This document shows, in pieces, positions 34,972-42,503 of a stretch of 64,000 bases of DNA (the first letter of the stretch is position 1; every line of letters begins with the position of its first letter). The translations under genes were made by a program, and so were the position numbers. The DNA is from Lewinellaceae bacterium. Its GTDB lineage: Bacteria > Bacteroidota > Bacteroidia > Chitinophagales > Saprospiraceae. The DNA lies in the NCBI GenBank assembly GCA_020636315.1, contig JACJYA010000008.1, positions 248,001 through 312,000 on the forward strand, given 5' to 3'. The notes under the pieces were generated by a model, which made no database searches, was not told the DNA's origin, and was given only the letters and a program-made list of their open reading frames with translations.

Positions 34972-35697
34972 ATGAGCCAGATCGTAGATACCGAAACCGC
35001 CAAAGAATTCATGAAGGAAACCCTGGAAAAGATCGAGGAGGGGGAACTGGTGAAGATTTCCGGGGAGCTGGAAGTGAAAAGCGGACATTTTAGAGAAAAG
35101 CTATCTGAAGGCCGGATGCCCCGACTTTCAGGCGAGGAGCTTTACGATGTATTGAGGTTGGTATTCGCTACTCGCCGCAAGGCGAAAAAGATCCTGGAAG
35201 AATTTGAAAGCCAGGGCCTTTCATCCTGGATCACAGAATTACTTTACGGCAAAAGCCCGGTCCATCTGCGGTTTCAGGACTTTTGCAGCCGCCTGGGATC
35301 CCTCGATCCCCATATACGCTATGACCTGGCCGGGGAACTACTCCACTTTACTTTTCCCGACAGATACTGGTTGTGGAGCCATTGGATGTGGAACCCCAAA
35401 ACGGAAACCGGTTCGCTGCCGCTGGTCACTACCGAAGACTTCGGCCTTCATGCTCCTTCTTTGGGGGAATCATACCTGAAAGTAGGAAAGGCCATAGCCT
35501 TCGTTCATGAAGTCGGCGATGCAGCCGGATTCCAGTCGATCAGCCGGAGCCTGTTCGGTACGGACGTTTATCTGAGCTGTGTTTACATCGTGTACGCTTA
35601 TACGATATTGCGCATGCGCATGACCCAGGAATTCAATAAAGTAATGCCCGGGCTTCCGGAGTTTTCCAGAAGGCTGCTGGGTGTTTATAATATGTAA
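34972..35697 (+). CDS. shdrH: sHdrH, conserved sHdr-cluster protein of unknown function
   Basis: A 241-aa protein; the ATG at 34972 (MSQIVDTETAKEF) is preferred over the TTG two codons upstream. It is mostly helical, with no known cofactor motif. Recognisable stretches are LKISGELEVKSGHF-like at about 25-40, YDLAGELLHFTFPDRYWLWS at about 118-137, and a C-terminal helix-rich part. It occupies the place of the hypothetical gene always found between shdrA and the next Fe-S gene in shdr clusters, here called sHdrH by synteny. Gaps are 12 bp upstream and 10 bp downstream. Confidence 0.8.
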   Translation: MSQIVDTETAKEFMKETLEKIEEGELVKISGELEVKSGHFREKLSEGRMPRLSGEELYDVLRLVFATRRKAKKILEEFESQGLSSWITELLYGKSPVHLRFQDFCSRLGSLDPHIRYDLAGELLHFTFPDRYWLWSHWMWNPKTETGSLPLVTTEDFGLHAPSLGESYLKVGKAIAFVHEVGDAAGFQSISRSLFGTDVYLSCVYIVYAYTILRMRMTQEFNKVMPGLPEFSRRLLGVYNM

Positions 35698-35707
35698 AAA
35701 AACGACT

Positions 35708-36973
35708 ATGCCCGTTGATAAATCACAGATCATAGAAAAGGAAAAAGCCATTGTTGACGGCATCGAACTGAGTGCCGAATGGAACCGGATGTTCGAGCAA
35801 AGGGTCGTATTCGATTACGACACCGATGCTCTGGATAAAGTCACCAGCCTGGCGGGTGGTGAATCCATGGGCTGGTGCTATCAATGCGGCCAATGCATTC
35901 CGGTTTGCCCGGTGGATAATGTCGGGGAATACGGCCCGAGAAAGATCTTCCGGAACCTTCAGCTTGGGGCCGACCTGTTCAACGATGATGACCTGTGGAA
36001 GTGCACGACCTGCATGAACTGCCTGCGGGTATGCCCCAAAGAGGTCGATATGATCAAGATCATGCCGGCTGTAAGGGAGGAAGCGGTCCTGAACGGAAAT
36101 GTGCCGGATGAATTACAGGAGGTCTTTGAAAAGACCTTTGAATATGGTAACCCCCTGGGTGAATCTCAGCGCAAACGGGCAGACTGGATAAAAGAGGCAG
36201 GTGTTGATGTGCCGGTGATGAAAGAGATCCGGCGGCCGGTGGATATACTCTGGTTCGTGGAATGCTACCCTGCCTACCACGCCAGAGGCAAGGACGCCAG
36301 CAAGGCACTGGCACGCATCCTTCACCAATTAGAGGTGGACTATGGCATTCTCGGAGCAGAGGAAAAATGCACCTGCGACTCTCAAAGGCTGGCAGGCGAA
36401 ACCGGCCTGTTCGAAGAATTTGCCGAACACAACATCAGGCTGTTGAACAAATACAAGTTCAACAAAATAATGGTCACCGACCCGCATGCCCTCAATGCTT
36501 TCCGCAAGGAGTATCCCAAACTGGGCGGCGAGTTCGATACCATCCACTACACCACCTTCCTCGCCCCCCTGATGGAAAAGCTGAATTTTAAGAATACGCT
36601 GAATTACAAAGTCACCTTCCACGACCCCTGCTACCTGGGCCGGCACAACGGAGAATTCGATGCGCCCCGCCAATGCATTGAGGCCATCCCCGGCGTGGAA
36701 TTGATAGAAATGGGGCGCTGCCGGGAGCAAAGCTATTGCTGTGGCGGCGGCGGCGGCGGGATGTGGCTGGATGGCTTCATGGCGGACCACGTCCGGGAAA
36801 GACTCTCTGAGAACCGGGTCCGGGAAGCGGTGGAAACCGGCGCCGATGTGCTGGCCGTTTGTTGCCCCTATGAAGTTTCCCGTTTTGAAGATGCCGTTAA
36901 ATCCACCGGCAATGAAGGAAAACTGATCGTGAGGGATATCGTGGAATTGATCGTGGAGGCTTTGGGCGAGTAA
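35708..36973 (+). CDS. shdrB3: sHdrB3, fused ferredoxin-CCG subunit (HdrD-like)
   Basis: A 421-aa protein starting at the ATG at 35708. Two 4Fe-4S motifs lie at C57-C67 (CYQCGQCIPVCP) and C99-C109 (CTTCMNCLRVCP), followed by two CCG-type domains. The second is intact (C308 in FHDPCYLGRH, CCG at 344-346 in YCCGGGGGGMW). The first is degenerate: CTC at 221-223 in place of CCG, and DPHA where CPHC is expected (about 258-261). A single HdrC+HdrB fusion followed by etfBA and emo, rather than separate C2 and B2 genes, marks a type II shdr cluster. Confidence 0.88.
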   Translation: MPVDKSQIIEKEKAIVDGIELSAEWNRMFEQRVVFDYDTDALDKVTSLAGGESMGWCYQCGQCIPVCPVDNVGEYGPRKIFRNLQLGADLFNDDDLWKCTTCMNCLRVCPKEVDMIKIMPAVREEAVLNGNVPDELQEVFEKTFEYGNPLGESQRKRADWIKEAGVDVPVMKEIRRPVDILWFVECYPAYHARGKDASKALARILHQLEVDYGILGAEEKCTCDSQRLAGETGLFEEFAEHNIRLLNKYKFNKIMVTDPHALNAFRKEYPKLGGEFDTIHYTTFLAPLMEKLNFKNTLNYKVTFHDPCYLGRHNGEFDAPRQCIEAIPGVELIEMGRCREQSYCCGGGGGGMWLDGFMADHVRERLSENRVREAVETGADVLAVCCPYEVSRFEDAVKSTGNEGKLIVRDIVELIVEALGE

Positions 36974-37043
36974 TAGGCATCATTTCCATAGGCGGACTAA
37001 CTGATAACGGCGAACTGACAGCATTTAACCGACAACCTTACCA

Positions 37044-37493
37044 ATGAAAAACATCAGAAATTTCAACATCAGAACGGACCTGTGGTATGAAACAGGCGAT
37101 GGCTTCTGGCTGGATGTGCACGGCAATACTGCCCGGATAGGTATGAGCCCCCTGGTGCAGGAAACCACCGGTTCTTTTGTAGCCATCAACCTGAATAAAG
37201 AAGCAACGCCACTTGCCAGAGGAGAAAGCTTTGGCAGCCTGGAAGCCGAAAAACACGTAGGGCACCTCAAGGCGCCCGTTTCGGGAAAAATTGTAACTGT
37301 CAATCCCAAAGTCCTTGAAAACCCCCGACTGATCAATACCGACCCATACGGTAAAGGATGGTTAGTGGAAATCGAAATGAACCGGTTTGAAGAGGAAAAG
37401 CAGAACCTGCTGAAAGGAGAGGTGGAAGTCACGGCCTGGTTTGAATCCGAGATCGCAAAATACGAAGATAAAGGATGGATAGCGGAATCATAA
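37044..37493 (+). CDS. Lipoate-binding protein LbpA, copy 2
   Basis: A 149-aa GcvH-fold protein (FWLDVHGNTARIGMSPLVQE, then KHVGHLKAPVSGKIVTVNPK). The lipoyl Lys is K70 in SLEAEKHVGHLK. It is clearly diverged from the copy at 31413, sharing the fold but few residues outside the lipoyl loop, so the two may serve different partners, for example sulfur oxidation versus electron handover to EtfAB. Its end overlaps the downstream radical SAM gene by 19 bp, so LbpA2 and the lipoyl-forming enzyme are translationally coupled. Confidence 0.88.
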   Translation: MKNIRNFNIRTDLWYETGDGFWLDVHGNTARIGMSPLVQETTGSFVAINLNKEATPLARGESFGSLEAEKHVGHLKAPVSGKIVTVNPKVLENPRLINTDPYGKGWLVEIEMNRFEEEKQNLLKGEVEVTAWFESEIAKYEDKGWIAES

Positions 37494-38437
37494 CCAACAC
37501 AGCGCTGAAGCAACAGGCCTTTGCCATACGAAAGGCCAATTTTCCGGATGAGATAAAGTTCTATGCCCCGGGGTTGAAACGCTATTCCATTCCTGAATTT
37601 GAACAGAAAAACCCTCGCGCATTCCTTCCGGTCAGTCTGACCGGCTCCGCCTGTGCCCTCGATTGCGACCACTGCAACAAGAAGATCCTGGAACCCATGG
37701 TGCCGCTGAACCAGAAAGAAGGGCTGTTCAGTATGTGCCAGAAAATGGCAGCCAACGGAACCGAGTCCGTCCTGATTAGCGGCGGCTCAAAACGCACCGG
37801 TGAGGTCCCCTTCATGAAGCACATCGGCGACATCAAACGCATCAAGGATGAACTGGGCCTGCGCATTATCATGCACACCGGGCTGGTGACCGAGGAGGCC
37901 ATGGCGGCTGCGCTGAAAGAAACAGGTGTAGATGGCGTGGCCATCGACATCATTGGGGCCAATGAAACCATCCGGGAAGTGTATCACCTCGACTCTACTG
38001 TAGAGGATTATGAACGCTCCCTTGCCTTGTTGTCCGGTTACGGGCTGAGCCTCCGGCCGCATATCATCCTGGGATTGCACTACGGCCGGTTCCTGGGTGA
38101 ATATCAGGCCCTTGATATGATCGCAAGATACCCGGCCCATGCCCTGATCATTGTAATCCTGACTCCTCTGCACGGCACCGCGATGGCCGGCGTCGAGCCT
38201 CCGGATAAAGACGAGGTGACAGAATTCTTCGCCCGGGCCAGACAAAAATTGCCGGCCACCAATATTATGCTGGGTTGCGCCCGCCCCCTGGGAGATTATA
38301 AAAAAGAGGTGGATAAGGCCGCCGTGGAAACGGGATTGAACGGGATCGCCTATCCGGCGGAGGGTATTGTGAACCGCTCAGAGGAAATGGGATTGAAGCC
38401 GTTGTTCTTTGAAAACTCCTGTTCCTGTGGATGCTGA
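37475..38437 (+). CDS. LipS-type radical SAM lipoyl synthase component (LipS1-like)
   Basis: A 320-aa radical SAM protein. The S-adenosylmethionine cluster motif CxxxCxxC is CALDCDHC (C60, C64, C67), and a further Cys set closes the protein (CSCGC, C316/C318/C320), suited to an auxiliary cluster. In archaea and sHdr bacteria, LipS1 and LipS2 together insert the two sulfur atoms into octanoyl-lysine, replacing LipA. The assignment to LipS1 rather than LipS2 is tentative. The start is the ATG at 37475, overlapping lbpA2 by 19 bp. Confidence 0.8.
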   Translation: MDSGIITNTALKQQAFAIRKANFPDEIKFYAPGLKRYSIPEFEQKNPRAFLPVSLTGSACALDCDHCNKKILEPMVPLNQKEGLFSMCQKMAANGTESVLISGGSKRTGEVPFMKHIGDIKRIKDELGLRIIMHTGLVTEEAMAAALKETGVDGVAIDIIGANETIREVYHLDSTVEDYERSLALLSGYGLSLRPHIILGLHYGRFLGEYQALDMIARYPAHALIIVILTPLHGTAMAGVEPPDKDEVTEFFARARQKLPATNIMLGCARPLGDYKKEVDKAAVETGLNGIAYPAEGIVNRSEEMGLKPLFFENSCSCGC

Positions 38438-38448
38438 TGGAAACCTAA

Positions 38449-38529
38449 CAATACAACAATACAACAATACAGCAATACAGCAATACAGCAATACAGCAAT
38501 ACAGCAATATAACAATTACAACAATACAG
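38449..38529. repeat. 8-bp tandem repeat CAATACAR inside the sHdr operon
   Basis: About ten consecutive units of CAATACAA/CAATACAG (two slightly altered: CAATATAA and a 9-nt CAATTACAA) fill almost the whole 102-bp gap between the LipS1-like gene and the second lipoate ligase, ending 11 bp before the ligase ATG. The array is A/C-rich on the plus strand, so the mRNA there would be unstructured and pyrimidine-poor. Its length may be variable. Confidence 0.9.
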
Positions 38530-38539
38530 CAACGGCCAT

Positions 38540-39652
38540 ATGACTTCCTGGCGCTACATACAAGAAGATGGTGTTCCTGCCGATTATGGGTTAGCAACAG
38601 ATGAGTATTTAATGAATTCCTACTCAGAAAACGCGGCGGGGACGGAAGCTACCCTCCGGCTTTACACTTACCGCGATTACTGTGCGCTGGTTGGCCGTTT
38701 CCAGAATATCCATGCTGAACTGGACCTGGAAGCCTGCCGGCAAGAAGGATTCCAATACAACCGCCGGCTGACCGGTGGCGGCGCCATCATCATGGGCCGG
38801 GAGCAACTCGGCCTGTGCCTGGCTACCGCCAATACTTTTGGAGCAGCCAATACCAGAGAACTATATCAGCTGTTTTCCACTCCGGTGATAAAAGCTTTGG
38901 AACACTTCGGGATCGGGGCTCAACTCCGGGGAAAAAACGACCTGGAGGTTGAAGGTAAAAAAATAGCCGGACTGGGAATCCATGTAAACCCTCATGGCGC
39001 CATCCAGTTCCACACGAGTTTACTGGTTGGGCTGGATATTCCCTTGATGCTGAAAGTGTTGAAAATCCCAATGCAAAAGATCGGGGACAAGGCGCAGGTC
39101 AACAAAGTGGCGCAACGAATTACAACTGTTTCGCGCGCATTAGGGCGGACGTTAACAACCGGAGAAGTCCGGGAACTGGTGAAAGCTCAATTCAGGGCCC
39201 ATTTCGGGGTACAGTTGGAAAACCAACCCCTTACCGCCGGAGAAAAGGCCGGGATCGAAAAGCTCACCAACGAAAGATACCGGAATGAAGAGTGGATCTT
39301 CCACAACTCCCCTCAGCCCGACATGAACGGCATGGGCCTCAAAAAAACGCCGGCGGGCCTGCTGCGAACTTATGTTGCCCTGAAAGGAGAAACCATAAAA
39401 AGTGTATTGATCACGGGTGATTTCTTTGGGCAGGAAAGCCTGTTCCGGCAGATAGAGGTCAACCTGAAATGGAGTGCCCTCGATAAGGAATTGGTAAAAC
39501 GAAAAGTCCATCAGGCATTTGTTGAACTCGGGCACACCACTCCAGAGCTGAGTGCGGATGATGTAAATGAGGCCATCTGGCGGGCAGCATTGGGAGCCAT
39601 GAAGGAAGTGCAGTTCACTTACAAAGGATCCTGTTATTTTCCAAAAAAATAA
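38540..39652 (+). CDS. Lipoate-protein ligase, sLpl(AB)-like, copy 2
   Basis: A 370-aa LplA-type ligase. The catalytic motif is NRRLTGGGAIIMG (RRLTGGG, residues 75-81) and the catalytic Lys is K141 in GKKIAGLGIHV. An LplB-like C-terminal domain is present (ALKGETIKSVLITGDFFGQ). It is only distantly similar to the copy at 29579. The motif after the glycines (GGGAIIMGREQLG) differs from the usual GGGxVxxD. It lies between the two LipS-type genes and could be the one that loads octanoate for LipS1/LipS2, while copy 1 scavenges lipoate; this division is inference. Confidence 0.85.
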   Translation: MTSWRYIQEDGVPADYGLATDEYLMNSYSENAAGTEATLRLYTYRDYCALVGRFQNIHAELDLEACRQEGFQYNRRLTGGGAIIMGREQLGLCLATANTFGAANTRELYQLFSTPVIKALEHFGIGAQLRGKNDLEVEGKKIAGLGIHVNPHGAIQFHTSLLVGLDIPLMLKVLKIPMQKIGDKAQVNKVAQRITTVSRALGRTLTTGEVRELVKAQFRAHFGVQLENQPLTAGEKAGIEKLTNERYRNEEWIFHNSPQPDMNGMGLKKTPAGLLRTYVALKGETIKSVLITGDFFGQESLFRQIEVNLKWSALDKELVKRKVHQAFVELGHTTPELSADDVNEAIWRAALGAMKEVQFTYKGSCYFPKK

Positions 39653-39681
39653 AGGCCAGCAAAAGTAAAGACACCAAAAGT

Positions 39682-40767
39682 ATGATTCCATTAGAAGTTA
39701 TCAACCCTCCAACCGAACGCAAGAACAGCCCGGATTACGTCCGCCTGAGTGCTGCCAGCGCCATGGCCCTGAGGCTTCAATCCGGCCGTTTTGCCCGTGA
39801 TTTTGAATTTGGGGGCATAAACCTGCTGCTGAACTACGACAACGGCTGCCTGTCTGACTGCGCCTACTGCGGCCTGGCCCGCACCCGCCCCGGCGATTAC
39901 GAAGACAAATCCTTTATCCGGGTGGACTGGCCTCTTTTTGAGACGGGCCTGGTGGTAGAACGCCTGGCGAAATACGAAGAAAAACTGACGCGCCTGTGTA
40001 TCTCGATGGTCACCCACGGCTCTGCATATAAGGATACCTATGATATTACAGAGCGGATCTGCAAACAGGTAAAAACACCTCTGTCTCTCCTTGTCGCTCC
40101 TCCGACTCTAAACCGGGAGCGCCTGCAGGCCCTGAAAAGCCTGGGTACCGACATGATCGGTGTGGGCCTGGATGCAGTAACGGAAGAGCTCTTTTTCGAA
40201 CGCCGCACCAATGTGCCCAACGGAGGCCTGAAGTGGAAAAATTACTGGGACATCATCAATTACTCCCGGGAAATATACGGCCCCTGGAAGGTAAACATCC
40301 ATACGGTCGTAGGGCTCGGGGAAACCGACCGGGACCTGGTGGAGCTGTTTTACGCCCTTAAAGAGCAGCAGATCCTTGCCTATCTGTTCTGCTTCAACCC
40401 CGAACCCGATTCCCGCATGGGCAATTACCCGAAATCCAGCATCAAACGCTGGCGGAGGATACAGTTGGTGAAACACCTGATCGAAGAATACGGCCTGGAG
40501 TGTAGGAGCATCCATTTTGATGAGGAAGGCAACATCTCAGGGCTTGAAACTACAACTTCTAGGATTAACAAGGTTCTGAAAACCCTGGACGGCGGGCTTC
40601 CTTTCATGACCAATGGCTGTCCCGGCGAGTCGGGAGAACCCGGCTGCACCCGCCCCTATGGCAGCTACCGCCCTAGTGAACCGCACCGGGATTTCCCCTT
40701 CATGCCGGCAAGCAATGACCTGGTTCAGATCCGGAAAGAAATGGCCCTGGAAGATATTATCATATAA
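39682..40767 (+). CDS. LipS-type radical SAM protein (LipS2-like)
   Basis: A 361-aa radical SAM enzyme. The cluster motif is CLSDCAYC (C56, C60, C63). The barrel shows KVNIHTVVGLGETDRDLVEL, resembling biotin-synthase-like enzymes, and a C-terminal pair of Cys (NGCPGESGEPGCTRP) could serve an auxiliary cluster. Together with the gene at 37475 it should form the split lipoyl synthase. The LipS2 label is tentative. It lies 29 bp after the second ligase and 12 bp before etfB. Confidence 0.8.
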   Translation: MIPLEVINPPTERKNSPDYVRLSAASAMALRLQSGRFARDFEFGGINLLLNYDNGCLSDCAYCGLARTRPGDYEDKSFIRVDWPLFETGLVVERLAKYEEKLTRLCISMVTHGSAYKDTYDITERICKQVKTPLSLLVAPPTLNRERLQALKSLGTDMIGVGLDAVTEELFFERRTNVPNGGLKWKNYWDIINYSREIYGPWKVNIHTVVGLGETDRDLVELFYALKEQQILAYLFCFNPEPDSRMGNYPKSSIKRWRRIQLVKHLIEEYGLECRSIHFDEEGNISGLETTTSRINKVLKTLDGGLPFMTNGCPGESGEPGCTRPYGSYRPSEPHRDFPFMPASNDLVQIRKEMALEDIII

Positions 40768-40779
40768 AAAGCTGAAAAC

Positions 40780-41538
40780 ATGAATATCATCGTACCCATC
40801 AAACAAGTTCCCGACCTGGTCGAAGAACTGGAAGTCGATGCCTCGGGTAAAGGCCTCGACCGGGAATGGCTGAAATTAAAAGTAAACGAATTTGACGACC
40901 ACGCTCTGGAAGAAGCGCTGCTGCTCAAAGAAGAAAATGGCGGAACGGTCACTGTTATCGCCCTGGACGGCGAAGATATTGATAAGGCCCTGTATGCCGC
41001 TGCCGCCAAAGGCGCCGACCGGGTGGTTAAAGTAACCGGCGATTTTGAAGTGCCGGTTCCCAACCATACGGCAGCCAGAGCACTGGCCGATGTTATCAAG
41101 AGTATGGATTGCGGCCTGGTCCTTACCGGTGTACAATCAGTAGAAGACCGGGATGGACAGCTTGGGGTTCTGCTGGCCCATTACCTGGGCATGCCGCATA
41201 TCAGTGTAGTAACTCACGTGTCTGTTAATGGCGGGGAAGTGACTGTACATAAAGAATACGGTGGCGGAGTGGTTGCCGAATACGAGGCTACGGCCCCTGT
41301 TGTCCTGGGCATTCAGGCGGCAAGGGAGACTCCCCGTTACGTGCCGGTGGCTAAGGTGCGGCAGGCCATGCGCTCCACTGCACTGGAAGAGGTCGCTGCC
41401 CATGCCGCCGATGCCGGCGCCGGTTCCTCAGTCAGCCGCATGTTCAAACCGGAAAGCGGCGGCCATGCCGAAATGCTCCAGGGCTCTGCTGAGGAGGTTG
41501 CCGGCAAGCTCGCCGAGATCATAAAAAGTAAAATGTAA
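40780..41538 (+). CDS. etfB: Electron-transfer flavoprotein beta subunit, EtfB
   Basis: A 252-aa protein of the ETF beta family. The start IVPIKQVPDLVEELEVDASG and the middle VLTGVQSVEDRDGQLGVLLA are characteristic, with EAALLLKEENGGTVTVI-type strands of the nucleotide-binding fold. It pairs with EtfA encoded 12 bp downstream. In type II shdr clusters EtfBA is thought to accept electrons from the sHdr complex and pass them to the membrane oxidoreductase encoded next. Whether this ETF bifurcates cannot be decided by eye. Confidence 0.93.
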   Translation: MNIIVPIKQVPDLVEELEVDASGKGLDREWLKLKVNEFDDHALEEALLLKEENGGTVTVIALDGEDIDKALYAAAAKGADRVVKVTGDFEVPVPNHTAARALADVIKSMDCGLVLTGVQSVEDRDGQLGVLLAHYLGMPHISVVTHVSVNGGEVTVHKEYGGGVVAEYEATAPVVLGIQAARETPRYVPVAKVRQAMRSTALEEVAAHAADAGAGSSVSRMFKPESGGHAEMLQGSAEEVAGKLAEIIKSKM

Positions 41539-41550
41539 AAAACGAAAGCA

Positions 41551-42492
41551 ATGAGCAACAACATATTCGTCATTACCGAACATTTAAAAGGGCAGGTTGA
41601 TGATGTGTCCTATGAAATGTTGGGCAAGGCCAAAGAACTTGCCGCCAGCTACGGGGGGCAGGTAATTGCCGTATTGCTGGGCAGCGGCGCAAAAAGCCTG
41701 GCCGATGATTTTGCCGCCGACAAGGTCCTTTATGCAGGCCATCCTCAGCTGGCGGAATTCAACCCCGAAGGATACTGCAAAACCATCGCCGGCCTGGTCA
41801 ACAGCCATGAACCCAAAGCCGTCCTGGTAGCTTATTCCTCTCAGGGAGTCGATATTGCCGCCGCTTTGAGCGTAGAATGTGATTTACCTCTTGTGGCCTA
41901 TGTTTCAAACCTCAATGCGGAAAGCATTACCAGCCAGCTCTACGGGGGAAAGATGAGCGTGGAATCGAAGGTCGAGGGGGAAAGATACATTGCTGCAGTC
42001 CTTCCCGGGGCTTTTCCCGCCGATGCCGGCAAGGGTGGAGGCGCAACCGTAGAGGAAGTAGCTGTTCCCGAGCTCGACGGCCTGAAGGTCCGTTTCAAAC
42101 ACCTCATTGAACCGGAAGGTGGTGATGTGGACATTACCCAGCAGAAAGTACTGGTCAGCGTGGGCAGAGGTATTCAGAACGAAGACAACCTTCCCATTGT
42201 CCAGGAACTCGCCGACAAGCTTGGCGGCGCACTGTCCTCCTCCCGGCCGATCGTGGACAGTAAGTGGCTTCCCAAAACCCGGCAGGTGGGCAAATCTGGG
42301 CTGAAAGTAAAACCCAAGGTTTATATCGCCGTGGGCATCAGCGGGGCCCCGGAACATATTGAGGGTATGAAAGATGCAGAATGCATCATCGCCATCAATA
42401 CCGACCCCAATGCCCCGATCTTCGACTACGCCCACTATGGAGTGACGGAAGACCTGTTTGATGTTGTGCCGGCTTTGACTGAAAAATTGTAA
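41551..42492 (+). CDS. etfA: Electron-transfer flavoprotein alpha subunit, EtfA
   Basis: A 313-aa protein. The C-terminal FAD-binding domain shows VSVGRGIQNEDNLPIVQELA, SSSRPIVDSKWLPKTRQVGK, YIAVGISGAPEHIEGMKDAE and CIIAINTDPNAPIFDYAHYG, all hallmark ETF alpha motifs. It lacks the extra ferredoxin domain found in some ETFs. It forms a heterodimer with EtfB and carries the FAD that delivers electrons to Emo. It lies 12 bp after etfB and 11 bp before emo. Confidence 0.94.
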   Translation: MSNNIFVITEHLKGQVDDVSYEMLGKAKELAASYGGQVIAVLLGSGAKSLADDFAADKVLYAGHPQLAEFNPEGYCKTIAGLVNSHEPKAVLVAYSSQGVDIAAALSVECDLPLVAYVSNLNAESITSQLYGGKMSVESKVEGERYIAAVLPGAFPADAGKGGGATVEEVAVPELDGLKVRFKHLIEPEGGDVDITQQKVLVSVGRGIQNEDNLPIVQELADKLGGALSSSRPIVDSKWLPKTRQVGKSGLKVKPKVYIAVGISGAPEHIEGMKDAECIIAINTDPNAPIFDYAHYGVTEDLFDVVPALTEKL

Positions 42493-42503
42493 AACCTTTC
42501 GCC

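Noticed and set aside
38449..38529. CRISPR-like array
   Set aside because: Repeat units are only 8 bp with no spacers, so it is a simple tandem repeat.
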